A stretch of DNA of 64,000 nt, taken from positions 1-64,000 of the forward strand of contig CALGUG010000056.1 in NCBI GenBank assembly GCA_937902315.1, written 5' to 3'. Under the pieces are notes generated by a model. The model saw only the letters and a list, made by a program, of their open reading frames with translations, was not told the origin of the DNA and searched no databases. Source of the stretch: an uncultured Chloroflexales bacterium (GTDB lineage Bacteria > Chloroflexota > Chloroflexia > Chloroflexales > Chloroflexaceae). Positions 50,515-59,302 of the stretch are shown in pieces. Position numbers and translations under genes: made by a program. Within the stretch, counting starts at the first letter, position 1. Every line of letters begins with the position of its first letter.

Positions 50515-50882
50515 GGAAAACGTGCATACCAGCAAAAAAGTTCCCTAGCGCGTCCGCCTTCGGCTATCAGAGGGGCTAGCCGCCCTCTTCCCCCCGCCCT
50601 TCTCCCGCAAAGCAGGAGAAGGGTGCTTCGTCTTATCCCAAACCGTACCCTTCGACAAGCTCAGGGTACGGTTTTCTAGTCTTCTAGCGAATCATAGATC
50701 GCGCAGCAATACTCCGAAATCAAAGCGTTTGGCGTTGAAAAGCAGCGACAGCAAGGCAGCCGCGCTGGCAGATCGCAGCGAACGCTGCGAGGTGGTGCTT
50801 GTATGGGTGGATGGCGATTTGGTAGCCGTAGGCGGACGCGGTTAGGATCGAATGGGAGCTAAAGATCTCTCCGCCAGCGATA
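50515..50882. repeat. Composite of two inward-facing F1 arms with REP-type cargo
   Basis: Left arm TCAGGCGGAAAACG with core at 50549-50567 (minus), right arm with core at 50822-50840 (plus) and AGATCTCTCCGCCAGCG. The cargo includes a CCCTTCTCCCGC palindrome (50597-50623), a CTTCGACAAGCTCAGG unit (50650-50665) and GCTGGCAGATCGCAGCGAAC, as in the composite at 20247-20656. The rest of 50883-51086 holds nothing recognised. Confidence 0.7.
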
Positions 50883-51086
50883 ACAAAACGATTAGTCTTT
50901 TAGTCCTCTCAATGAAACATTTCGATTAAGCGATTTGTCCCAGCCTCCAAAGGACAAGAACGGGCCTGAGATGAGGCAAGAGTTCGATGACAGAGCCAAG
51001 TCGCGATGCTAAACTCAGCCGATAGTAGCGCTACGTTTTGCATAGCATTTACGATTCAAAGCACTCTTAGTTAGAAGGTCTCGGTT

Positions 51087-52307
51087 GTGCGAACTTCAAA
51101 GCGTTTCAGCAGTTTGTCTCGCATCTCACTCGCTCTGGTGGCGCTTGTTGCGCTCGCGGGTATGACGCTCAATGCCCATTCGCAAAGCACTCATCAAGTC
51201 TATCTACCGCTTGTCAAACAAGAGAAATCGCATGAAAATCCGCCGCTCGATTCCGGCAAATGGGTTTCGGCCTATTACGTCGGCTATCAGCGCGACCTGC
51301 TGCCCGAAGCCGAGATCGATTGGTCGAGCCTGACCCATATCATCGTTGGTCGCATTCGCCCCGACTTCGACGGCGGTGTGATCGCCAACTTCGATATCGA
51401 CGATGTAAACGGCCCCGAAATGGCACGAACTATCTCGAGACTGGCCCATCAGAACGGGCGCAAAGCCCTGTTGATGGTGGGCGGTTCCGGCGAGTACGAT
51501 GGCTTTGTGGCCGCTGCCTCCGATGCCAACCGCGCCAGATTTGTGCGCAACTTGATCGCAACGATGGACAAATTTGGCTACGATGGTCTCGATATCGACT
51601 GGGAGCCGATCGAAAGCAAAGATCAACCCCAAGTGCGTGCCCTGCTGCGAGAGCTGCGCGCCGCCCGACCCAATATGATCTTGACCATGCCGATCGGCTG
51701 GATCAACGCAAACTTCCCCGAAGAGGCCGATCCCTTCTATGCCGATATCAGCCAATATCTCGACCAGATCAACATTATGAGCTACGGTATGTCTGGGCCG
51801 TGGGGTTGGCTCAGTTGGCACTCGAGCGCTTTGGCAGGCCATGGCGGTCAGTACCCCAGCTCGATCAGCGCCAGCGTCGATAACTACCTGCGAGTTGGCG
51901 TACCGGCGGCCAAACTTGGCGTCGGCACCGGTTTTTACGGCCAGTGTTGGCGGGGTGTTACGCAGCCGCGCGCCTCGCTCGACAACGCCGACGAGATCGC
52001 CAACGACAACGATATGAGCTACACCAATATCGTCACGCGCTATCTCAACCAAGCGGGAGCCACGCGCCACTTCGATCAGCAAGCCAAAGTGCCTTATATT
52101 TCGTCGCAAGCTGGGGTGGGGCCGCTCGGCTGTAACTACATTTCGTACGAAGACGCCGAATCGATCGCGCTCAAGGGCAAATATGTGCACGACAAAGGGC
52201 TGGGCGGCACGATCATCTGGACCATGAACCAAGGCTATCTGCCCGACGCCCCGGCAGGTCAGCGCCATCCGCTGATGCAAGCGATGAAGGAACATTTTCT
52301 AAAATAA
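51087..52307 (+). CDS. Secreted glycoside hydrolase family 18 protein (chitinase-like)
   Basis: A 406-residue exported protein. The signal peptide is ISLALVALVALAGMTLNAHS, and a short YLPLVK linker typical of surface proteins follows. The GH18 signature is DGLDIDWEP with catalytic Glu173 and the supporting Asp169 and Asp171. KALLMVGGSGEYDGF is the upstream GH18 strand, and INIMSYGMSGPWGW matches the MxYD-type strand. The GTG at 51087 has AAGG 8 nt upstream. It probably cuts chitin or peptidoglycan-like chains outside the cell, in keeping with a predatory or scavenging life style. Confidence 0.88.
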   Translation: MRTSKRFSSLSRISLALVALVALAGMTLNAHSQSTHQVYLPLVKQEKSHENPPLDSGKWVSAYYVGYQRDLLPEAEIDWSSLTHIIVGRIRPDFDGGVIANFDIDDVNGPEMARTISRLAHQNGRKALLMVGGSGEYDGFVAAASDANRARFVRNLIATMDKFGYDGLDIDWEPIESKDQPQVRALLRELRAARPNMILTMPIGWINANFPEEADPFYADISQYLDQINIMSYGMSGPWGWLSWHSSALAGHGGQYPSSISASVDNYLRVGVPAAKLGVGTGFYGQCWRGVTQPRASLDNADEIANDNDMSYTNIVTRYLNQAGATRHFDQQAKVPYISSQAGVGPLGCNYISYEDAESIALKGKYVHDKGLGGTIIWTMNQGYLPDAPAGQRHPLMQAMKEHFLK

Positions 52308-52326
52308 GCGCTATCGTCATACTCTT

Positions 52327-52366
52327 GGGCCTTTTCCACGTTTGGAGAAGGCCCTTTTGGTTTTTG
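52327..52366 (+). terminator. Intrinsic terminator
   Basis: GGGCCTTTTCC and GGAGAAGGCCC pair around ACGTTT, followed by TTTTGGTTTTTG. Confidence 0.85.
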
Positions 52367-52384
52367 ACAGAAAAGCATCGGCGC

Positions 52385-53680
52385 TTAGAGGCGAGCGAGC
52401 AAGCTATCGATCAATGCGCTGGCTGTTTCGCAGCCGCGCTCTTGCTGCAACAAGCTTGCCATATGCTGGGCTCGTTCGCGCATCCTCTGGTCTTCTAGGG
52501 CTTGTTTCAGGGCAGCCGCCAAGCTATCAACGTTGAGCTGATCGCGCGGGATCGGCTTGGGACCTAAGCCCAAGATCTGCACCTGTCTGCCCCAAAAGTG
52601 GGTATCGCCGTAGAGCGGCAGCACAACGGCCGGAACACCAGCCCGAATAGTCGTAGCCGTTGTACCAGCCCCACCGTGATGCACAATCGCCCGCATCTGT
52701 GGAAAGAGCCAATCGTGCGGGAGCGAATCGCACAGATAGATCGAGTCGGGCAAAGGGATATTACCCATATCACCCCAACCACGGTAGAGGAGGCCGCGCT
52801 GTCCAACTCGCTCAAGCGCCTGCACTATCAGGCTGGTCGTCGCATCGGGATCGCGGCCTAACAACAGGCTGCCGAAGCCGACATAAACGGGCGCAGGCCC
52901 AGCTTGTAAAAAGGCACGAAGCTCGGCAGGTGGCGTCCAATTTTCATGCTTAGGAAGCGGCCAATAGCCCGTTATATGATGCGGAGGCCAGTCGGGAAAA
53001 GGGGGAGCGATCCGCACGCTGTAGGCATAGAGCGTGAGATCAGGCTTGTTGCGCGCCGCCCAAGCTCCGACCGCAAGCGGACTAAGGGCCGGCAACGTTA
53101 AGAGCTGTTGACGAGCAGCGTTCAGGGCAAAGGCAAATAGTTGCCAAAAGACCGCATCGGCGATCGGATGGCTCAGTTTGTTGTAGAACGCTTGAGCAGG
53201 CCAATGCTTGGGCCAGGGCGGCGCAAACATACTGGGCCAAAAGTAGCTGGAGCTGTGAGGGTGAAAGTGTGTCACGATCAGCGGTATGGGCCGAAGATCG
53301 CGCAGCAGAGCTGCGACAAAGTGGCCTAAGGTCGAACAGATCACCGCATCGGCATCTCGACAGGCTAGCCAAGCATCGTGAACTAACGGGCTCATAAGGG
53401 GCGCGATCTGCTGCCAAAAACGATAGGCCGCCAACAAGGGGTTGTTAGCGCCATCCAAGAAACGCATCACCGCTTCGCGATCCATCAAGGCGGCGGCACT
53501 GCCCACTAAGGGTCTAAACTCTAAGCCATAGCTCGTCACTAGCTCGGCGTAATCGCTGAGAGCCGCGATTCGCACCGAATAGTTGCGTTGGCGCAGGCTA
53601 AGCGCGAGCGCGACAAAGGGCTGTACATCACCGCGCGAACCGAGCGCTAAGATGGTGATCTGTTGTTTACGTGGTTTCAT
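52385..53680 (-). CDS. GT1-family glycosyltransferase (sterol/macrolide glucosyltransferase type)
   Basis: A 431-residue GT-B enzyme. The start ILALGSRGDVQPFVALALSL and the C-terminal sugar-nucleotide motif VHHGGAGTTATTIRAGVPAVVLPLYGD are those of UDP-glucose:sterol and antibiotic glycosyltransferases. The acceptor is a lipid or polyketide in most relatives. Its ATG overlaps the stop of the preceding hydrolase gene (ATGA), and that gene overlaps the GT21-like gene, so all three are translated together. A glycolipid pathway is the natural reading. Confidence 0.86.
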   Translation of the reverse strand: MKPRKQQITILALGSRGDVQPFVALALSLRQRNYSVRIAALSDYAELVTSYGLEFRPLVGSAAALMDREAVMRFLDGANNPLLAAYRFWQQIAPLMSPLVHDAWLACRDADAVICSTLGHFVAALLRDLRPIPLIVTHFHPHSSSYFWPSMFAPPWPKHWPAQAFYNKLSHPIADAVFWQLFAFALNAARQQLLTLPALSPLAVGAWAARNKPDLTLYAYSVRIAPPFPDWPPHHITGYWPLPKHENWTPPAELRAFLQAGPAPVYVGFGSLLLGRDPDATTSLIVQALERVGQRGLLYRGWGDMGNIPLPDSIYLCDSLPHDWLFPQMRAIVHHGGAGTTATTIRAGVPAVVLPLYGDTHFWGRQVQILGLGPKPIPRDQLNVDSLAAALKQALEDQRMRERAQHMASLLQQERGCETASALIDSLLARL

Positions 53681-54513
53681 TGATTATGTTTATTTAGGAA
53701 GCGGCGCATCAATACAATCGTTTGTTCAAGTTGATCTAACGAGGCGGCGTGGCCTTTAGCAATGAGGCTGTGCTGTTCAGCTTGAGGGTAGAGACGCCGC
53801 AATCCGTCGCGCTCCTTTTGCGAAAAGATCCCATCGTGCGGGCTATCGATAATCAAGACCGGGCCTTGCCAATTAGGCGCTTGTTGGGCGACGAAGCGAT
53901 AGTTAGAGTCAAAATCGATACCGATCTTGAGGCGGCTGAGATAGTCAGCGCGACTTAAACGCGTAATTAAAGCGCAGAAGTAGTCGCGCCAGAAGGCTTG
54001 AATCGGGTCTTTCGCTGGCAAGAAAGTGCCGATCAACGCCAAAAACGTCTTTTGGATCAGGCGATCAGAGCTGAGTCCCAGCAGAGCGGTCGCGATGCGA
54101 ACCGCAAAGGAGCGCAGAGGTGAAGGTAGGCCGGTATGAGTCAAAATTAGGCTTGCGACCAGTTCGGGGTAACGCCTAACAAAAGCCTGAGCGACCAAGC
54201 CGCTGTAGGAACCGCCTAAGACATGAGCAGGTAGGGCACACTCGTGCTTGAGCAAAAGTGCCAAATTGTCGAGCAGCTCTGCCAACAGCGTGAACTCGGC
54301 AGGGTAGCGCGGCGCAAGCACACGATAGTCCGCCTCAAAGGCTTCGATCAGTTGAAAAGAGGTATCGGCTACGCCTAAGGCGCCGGGCAACAACAGTAGG
54401 CACGGGCCACGACCAGCCTGAATGTATTCCCATTCGACTGCGTTAATAGTCTGGCGCGTCAAGCGATGGCTGGCTACAAAGTGCTCATAACGTGCGTGCA
54501 GATCATTTGCCAT
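53677..54513 (-). CDS. Alpha/beta hydrolase in the glycosyltransferase operon
   Basis: A 278-residue alpha/beta-fold hydrolase. LLLLPGALGVADTSF is the oxyanion region, Ser102 in VLGGSYSGLVAQ the likely nucleophile, and the acid and His are in VLIIDSPHDGIFSQ and LIAKGHAASLDQ. The ATG at 54513 has GAGG 6 nt upstream and lies inside the last 11 bp of the GT21-like gene. The product could be a lipase, thioesterase or acyl transferase that prepares the lipid acceptor for glycosylation. The longer frame upstream is only the overlap with the neighbour. Confidence 0.82.
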   Translation of the reverse strand: MANDLHARYEHFVASHRLTRQTINAVEWEYIQAGRGPCLLLLPGALGVADTSFQLIEAFEADYRVLAPRYPAEFTLLAELLDNLALLLKHECALPAHVLGGSYSGLVAQAFVRRYPELVASLILTHTGLPSPLRSFAVRIATALLGLSSDRLIQKTFLALIGTFLPAKDPIQAFWRDYFCALITRLSRADYLSRLKIGIDFDSNYRFVAQQAPNWQGPVLIIDSPHDGIFSQKERDGLRRLYPQAEQHSLIAKGHAASLDQLEQTIVLMRRFLNKHNQ

Positions 54514-55672
54514 CGAGGACCTCGAAGCGCCCGTCGCGCATGACTCGCAGGCGTTGGCCACGCCAAACGATGCGATCACCACGCCAGCACATAATCCAAA
54601 GGGCGTGCCAAGCCGAGAACAGGCCCACGAACGGTAATAAAAGCCAGCCGTGCCAAGGTGTGGTGCGTTTCAAATAGCGCCGCTCGAGCCAAGCTTGGCT
54701 GGCGACAAGGGCGCCTAACTGAAGGAGACAAGCGCTCCACCAAGCTTTCGAACGGGTTAGGCAGGCCATAACCAAGCTAAAGCCCGGAAAGAGATTGGCT
54801 AGACTCGCTAAGCCGCTCAACAGCTGATCACGCCCCGAGATATGAGGCAGCATCGTTTGTTTGGGAATCACAAACCAACGCCGCATTTGCAGCAGATAAC
54901 TCCCGAAGGTCGGCAAATGATTGTTAACATCATAGATCATTGGAGTTTGCACGATGCGCAGGCCCGCCCGCCGACAACGCCGCGCTAGCTCGTGGTCGTC
55001 GTCGATACGGCCTTGCAAACCTCGAAAGCCGCCGATCTGATCGAAGCGCTCGCGGTAAAGCGCGAAACAGTGACCTGTGATCGTAAACGGCTCGGTTAGA
55101 TAACGAATCGGGATATAACTCACTAAAGCATTGCTATTAACGAATAAGCTCATTAAACTCGAGCCAAGTGCCCGCCAATTAGTGTAACAGGCCAAGCCAA
55201 AGCTCGCCCCAACATCGCTTTGATCTAAAGCGCCTACCAATAGCTCTAATCCGCCTTCGCGCAGCCAAATATCGTCATCGATGCTACAAATGACGTCGCC
55301 CTCGGCCCGTTCGATAGCCGCCAGTTGTTTGGCGGTTTTCGAGGCTCGCTCAAGCCCAACTTCCTCAAGCACGATCAGCTCGACCCACGCATTGGGATAG
55401 CGCTCCATAAGCGCTCGGCAGATCTGTTGGTACTCTTCATCGGCTCGATCGAGCACAATAATGTGCTGTATCGAAGCAGGATAGCTGTTCGTTAAACGCT
55501 GTTCAAGCAGCTCGTCAAAGTGCTCTACGCCTCGTGTGATCGGCTGAATCAGGCTGATCGATGGCCAAACACTAGGTGGTGTAGGCGCCCGTTGGCGAAA
55601 AAAGTGTGCGATAGCCCACAATTTGAGGCAACGATCAAGCAAAAAGAGTATGGCAATCAGGCGGGCAATCAC
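54503..55672 (-). CDS. GT21-type glycosyltransferase (ceramide glucosyltransferase-like)
   Basis: A 389-residue membrane-bound GT-A enzyme with an N-terminal membrane segment (ARLIAILFLLDRCLKLWA) and two or three C-terminal ones. The GT21 motifs are present: the DDD of VICSIDDDIWL, GRIDDDHELARRC (third Asp) and QMRRW. Relatives are ceramide glucosyltransferases and HpnI, the hopanoid glycosyltransferase. The start is GTG 55672 behind AAGGAGG. It is the first gene of the three-gene operon; the lipid acceptor is unknown. Confidence 0.85.
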   Translation of the reverse strand: MIARLIAILFLLDRCLKLWAIAHFFRQRAPTPPSVWPSISLIQPITRGVEHFDELLEQRLTNSYPASIQHIIVLDRADEEYQQICRALMERYPNAWVELIVLEEVGLERASKTAKQLAAIERAEGDVICSIDDDIWLREGGLELLVGALDQSDVGASFGLACYTNWRALGSSLMSLFVNSNALVSYIPIRYLTEPFTITGHCFALYRERFDQIGGFRGLQGRIDDDHELARRCRRAGLRIVQTPMIYDVNNHLPTFGSYLLQMRRWFVIPKQTMLPHISGRDQLLSGLASLANLFPGFSLVMACLTRSKAWWSACLLQLGALVASQAWLERRYLKRTTPWHGWLLLPFVGLFSAWHALWIMCWRGDRIVWRGQRLRVMRDGRFEVLDGK

Positions 55673-55940
55673 AAGCTGTTCCTCCTTAGGAGTAGATCCC
55701 GTCGCAGAGAACGATTAATCATATCAAAAAGCCAACAAAACGCGCTTTGAAGGCAACATTCAAATGTGTTTTGCACATAATCTGGTAAAGATATATGTAA
55801 AAACATAATTTATTAACAAAAGCGAGTGAGAATCAAGTAATTTTCCCAAATCGATAAAAACTCAGAAGTGGTTACTCCTCGCTTTTGCAGATTATTTGCC
55901 TTCCTGATGCCAAATATAACGAGGATAATTTTCAAGACAC

Positions 55941-55971
55941 TTGATTGCTTTTTTTGTAAATCGAGTATAAT
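55941..55971 (+). promoter_or_regulatory. Probable promoter in the AT-rich divergent gap
   Basis: TTGATT (55941-55946) and TATAAT (55966-55971) with a rather long 19-bp spacer, in the 340-bp gap between divergent genes. The remainder of the gap, 55700-55940, is AT-rich with no other feature, apart from an imperfect repeat of CAAAAGCGAG. Confidence 0.5.
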
Positions 55972-56012
55972 GCGCGTTCATACAGGAATGTCTCTTAAGG
56001 GAGAAGATTGGC

Positions 56013-58010
56013 GTGAACGAAGCTCAGGCGATTAAAATAGGTCGTTTGGCACTAGCTTTGTGGGCCCTGTTAACAGGTATCTATCTGTTGACAACGGGCG
56101 GTCATACCTATGCCTCGGACGAAGAGAAGATGTTTACCATGGCCGAGAGCCTATGGTATCACGGAAACTTTGCAATTAACCAAGGCCCTCCCCTGCAATA
56201 TAGTCAATACAACCCCGGCCTGCCTGCTGCCTCATTACCATTTTACGCTGTGGGGCGCGTTATTGCTACATTCTTTCCTCCAGAAGCTGAAAACTGGCTG
56301 TTACGTGCGGTCTTTTCTTGGATCAATCCGTGTGTGACCGCCGCGATCGCAACCGCTCTGTTGTATAGCGCTATACGGTTAGGCTTCTCAGCGCGGGTCG
56401 GAGTGGCGCTTGGATTACTGTATGGCCTCGGCACAATGGCTTGGCCACATAGCAAAACCTTTTTTGCAGAACCATTGACCGCACTGCCGCTGGTCATCGC
56501 TTTCGGCCTGATCAGTGGAGTCAAGGGCGATAAACGACCTTGGCTGAGCTTATGGCTTGCTGGTCTCTTGAGCGGCTCCGCCGTTTTGGTCAAGATTCAC
56601 GGCATTCTCGTCGTGCCCTTTTTAGGCCTCTATGCGCTGCTGGTAAGCTGGGAGCGCTATAACAATAGCGATCCGGCTAACGACCTTGAAGAGTGGTCGG
56701 CTTGGATCTTGAAACGTCTGCTGCCCGCCTGTTACTGGGGCTTTGGGGTTTCCCTATCGATAGGTCTGCTATTGCTGATCCAGTGGCGCTCGTTCGGCCA
56801 TCCTCTCCATACAGGTTATGGCGGCGGAACCGGAGAATTCATCGGCCACAATAGCCTCTCACCCGGTCTCTTCGGCCTCACCTTCAGCAGCGGAAAGGGC
56901 ATCGTTTGGTATTCGCCCGTTCTGCTCTTGTTGCCCTTCGCCCTTTGGCCCTTCTTGCGCCGTCATTGGCAGGCTTTTCTGACCTGTACAGGCATCGTTG
57001 TTATCAATCTGCTCTTTTACGCTCAGATCTTTGTTTGGCACGGCGATGGTGCTTGGGGTCCACGCTACCTGAACATTATGCTGCCCTTTGCGGTTGTACC
57101 GCTAGCTGGCTTCCTTGCCCAACTGCGCGGCAGACAAACGCCTTGGTGTCTGGGTGCGCTGATCGTCGCCCTGCTGATCTGCATTCCGGTACAAATCGCC
57201 GGTCTTACGATTCACTTTAATACCTATATCGGACTGCAACGCGATGCCAACAAGCGCTATTTCGAACCAGCGCATTCGCCGATTATTCAACAATTAGGTA
57301 TGGTCGGCAAACAGATCGCAATGTATAGCGATCTTTGGTTTGCGCCGAACCGACTTGTGATTGGCGACGGTTTCAGCTATAGCGAAGGAGACCGTGATCA
57401 AGGTGAGCAGCTTCCACGCTGGACGCAAGGCAGCGCACTCGTCGATCTGCGCAGTTCATATCAAGCTAAAATCGTGCGCATTGGCATCGACGCTTGTCGC
57501 CCCGAGCCGATCTCGGTCGGGACGGTCACCCTGCAAAGTGAGGATGGCCCACTCTTCAGCGCGACGCCCTGCCCCGTGCGCACCTTCCAAGTTTTGCTGA
57601 AAGCTTCGAACAAGCGGATTTGGATCGAAAGCGATGACTGGAACCCGCAGGATATCGGGATCGATCGCGAAGGGCCGCTCGGTGTACGCATCACCCATCT
57701 CTCGGCTCAAGTGAATCAGCAAGAGCTAGAGACGACTGGACGGCTGATTCCGGTCAAAAGCATGCCATCGGGCTTTGTCTCACTGCGCAACTGGTTCGGC
57801 GATCCACGCAACCAACATTGGGATTTCTGGTGGTGGTATATCGCTTTCAGCGATCTGCCTCGCTTCCAGCTCTTCTGCTTAGCGGTTGTTTGGGCAACAT
57901 TCGGCGGCTGGCTGGCCTATTGGGGAGGCACAAACGTCGTTCGTCAGCTCTTGGGAGGAGTATCGACTCAAGACAAACGTCGCGTCGCGCCTCGTATGCA
58001 ACGTGCTTAA
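56013..58010 (+). CDS. GT39-like polytopic membrane glycosyltransferase
   Basis: A 665-residue membrane protein with about 11 to 12 hydrophobic segments and a long C-terminal outer domain before the last helix. The first external loop has GGHTYASDEEKMFTMAESL, where an acidic pair sits at the position of the catalytic Asp-Glu of PMT/ArnT glycosyltransferases (GT-C fold). The second loop includes QYSQYNPGLPAASLPFY, and WHGDGAWGPRYLNIMLPFA is a common feature of bacterial members. Such enzymes move sugars from a polyprenyl carrier to lipids or proteins outside the membrane. GTG 56013 is preceded by GGGAG. It stands next to the glycolipid-type operon. Confidence 0.75.
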   Translation: MNEAQAIKIGRLALALWALLTGIYLLTTGGHTYASDEEKMFTMAESLWYHGNFAINQGPPLQYSQYNPGLPAASLPFYAVGRVIATFFPPEAENWLLRAVFSWINPCVTAAIATALLYSAIRLGFSARVGVALGLLYGLGTMAWPHSKTFFAEPLTALPLVIAFGLISGVKGDKRPWLSLWLAGLLSGSAVLVKIHGILVVPFLGLYALLVSWERYNNSDPANDLEEWSAWILKRLLPACYWGFGVSLSIGLLLLIQWRSFGHPLHTGYGGGTGEFIGHNSLSPGLFGLTFSSGKGIVWYSPVLLLLPFALWPFLRRHWQAFLTCTGIVVINLLFYAQIFVWHGDGAWGPRYLNIMLPFAVVPLAGFLAQLRGRQTPWCLGALIVALLICIPVQIAGLTIHFNTYIGLQRDANKRYFEPAHSPIIQQLGMVGKQIAMYSDLWFAPNRLVIGDGFSYSEGDRDQGEQLPRWTQGSALVDLRSSYQAKIVRIGIDACRPEPISVGTVTLQSEDGPLFSATPCPVRTFQVLLKASNKRIWIESDDWNPQDIGIDREGPLGVRITHLSAQVNQQELETTGRLIPVKSMPSGFVSLRNWFGDPRNQHWDFWWWYIAFSDLPRFQLFCLAVVWATFGGWLAYWGGTNVVRQLLGGVSTQDKRRVAPRMQRA

Positions 58011-58039
58011 TAAGCATCTATAGGCGCTCTTTTATATCT

Positions 58040-58055
58040 ATGCAAACGATTGCGT
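58040..58055 (+). promoter_or_regulatory. LacI-type operator 1
   Basis: ATGCAAACGATTGCGT has the CG centre and TGCAA/TTGCA arms of LacI/GalR-family operators. It ends 61 bp before the start of the first oxidoreductase gene. Confidence 0.7.
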
Positions 58056-58115
58056 AACCCATAATCCAGCACCATTTGTATTCACTGGCGAATAACATCA
58101 AAGGAGATTTCGACT

Positions 58116-59156
58116 ATGTCTCGTTTACGAGTCGCCGTTGTCGGTATGGGAATTGGAAGGGCTGGCGGTGATGCCTTTACCCGCAACCCTCGCAGTGTAG
58201 TCGCCGCTTTGTGCGATCTTGCCGAAGATCGTCTCAAAGATTATGCTTCTTATCTTCCTGAAAATCCTAAACTCTATACCGATTATCGCGAGATGTGCCA
58301 AGATCCCAACATCGACGCGGTATTCGTCGCGACGCCTAACCAATGGCACATTCCGGTCGCGCTCGAAGCTGTGCGCAATGGTAAGCATGTGATCGTAACC
58401 AAACCGCTGGCCGACTCGGTCGAAGCCGCGCGCAGCTTAGCCGCCGAGATCGAAAAGACCGACTTGGTCGGTATGACCGCCTTTGTTACTCGCTACGAGC
58501 CAGCTACCCAATACCTCCATCAACATGTTGAAGAAGGCATCTTCGGCGAACTCTACTACGCTCGCGGGCGTAGCGTACGCCGCAACGGCATTCCTAACTG
58601 GAATGCCGGTTTTGTGCGCAAAGGTGGCGGTGCCTTCCGCGATATGGGTGTGCACGCCCTCGACGCCTGTTGGTGGCTGATGGGCCGCCCAACTCCGATC
58701 AGTGTAACGGGCGTTGCTGGCGCGAAGTTTGGCCCCTTTGGACGTGGTTTTTGGAATAACACAGCTAGCCCCGAGCTTGCCGCTCAATACGAAGCCGACG
58801 ACTATGCGGGCGGTTTTATCCGCTTCGAGAACGGCATCGGCTTGCAGATCGAAAGCTTCTGGGCCTCGCACCAACCCGAAGAGTTCCAGATCGAACTGTT
58901 CGGCACCGAGGCTGGCGCCAAGCTCGATCCTCCAACGCTTTATCGCCACAACAATGGTGAACCGTATGACACACGTGCCTATGTCCCAGGCTTTGAAGTC
59001 TCGTGGGATTACATGATCGACCACTTTGTGTCGTGTGTACTCGATGGCACCGCTTGTGACTCACCAATTAGCGATGGCGTACGAGTCCAAGAGATGATGG
59101 AAGCCTTGTTGTTAAGCAGCGAAATCGGCCGCGAAGTTCGTATCAGCGAACTCTGA
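58116..59156 (+). CDS. Gfo/Idh/MocA-family oxidoreductase, tandem copy 1
   Basis: A 346-residue NAD(P)-dependent sugar or polyol oxidoreductase. The Rossmann motif is VVGMGIGRAGG at the N-terminus; HVIVTKPLADSVEAA is the version of the EKP motif, with Thr in place of Glu; DMGVHALDACWWLMG holds the catalytic-region His. The C-terminal beta-sheet domain (YAGGFIRFENGIGLQIESFW) would form the substrate face. It is the first of four tandem genes with about four residues in five identical by eye. GGAG lies 9 nt before the ATG. Relatives oxidise inositols, glucose or their derivatives. This copy is the most diverged in the DIGNPW-to-GRGFWNNTA section. Confidence 0.88.
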   Translation: MSRLRVAVVGMGIGRAGGDAFTRNPRSVVAALCDLAEDRLKDYASYLPENPKLYTDYREMCQDPNIDAVFVATPNQWHIPVALEAVRNGKHVIVTKPLADSVEAARSLAAEIEKTDLVGMTAFVTRYEPATQYLHQHVEEGIFGELYYARGRSVRRNGIPNWNAGFVRKGGGAFRDMGVHALDACWWLMGRPTPISVTGVAGAKFGPFGRGFWNNTASPELAAQYEADDYAGGFIRFENGIGLQIESFWASHQPEEFQIELFGTEAGAKLDPPTLYRHNNGEPYDTRAYVPGFEVSWDYMIDHFVSCVLDGTACDSPISDGVRVQEMMEALLLSSEIGREVRISEL

Positions 59157-59226
59157 TACCCAAATGAACTGTTTCTGAAATAGAAAACCTAACAAGCTAT
59201 AGCATCCACAATTGAGCGTCTGTTAA

Positions 59227-59242
59227 ATGCAAACGATTGCGT
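59227..59242 (+). promoter_or_regulatory. LacI-type operator 2
   Basis: ATGCAAACGATTGCGT, identical to operator 1, again ending 61 bp before the ATG of its gene. Confidence 0.7.
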
Positions 59243-59302
59243 AAATTGTGAATCCTAGAGCCTATATTCATCGTCGAAACATCATCACAGGAGATTTTTG
59301 AG

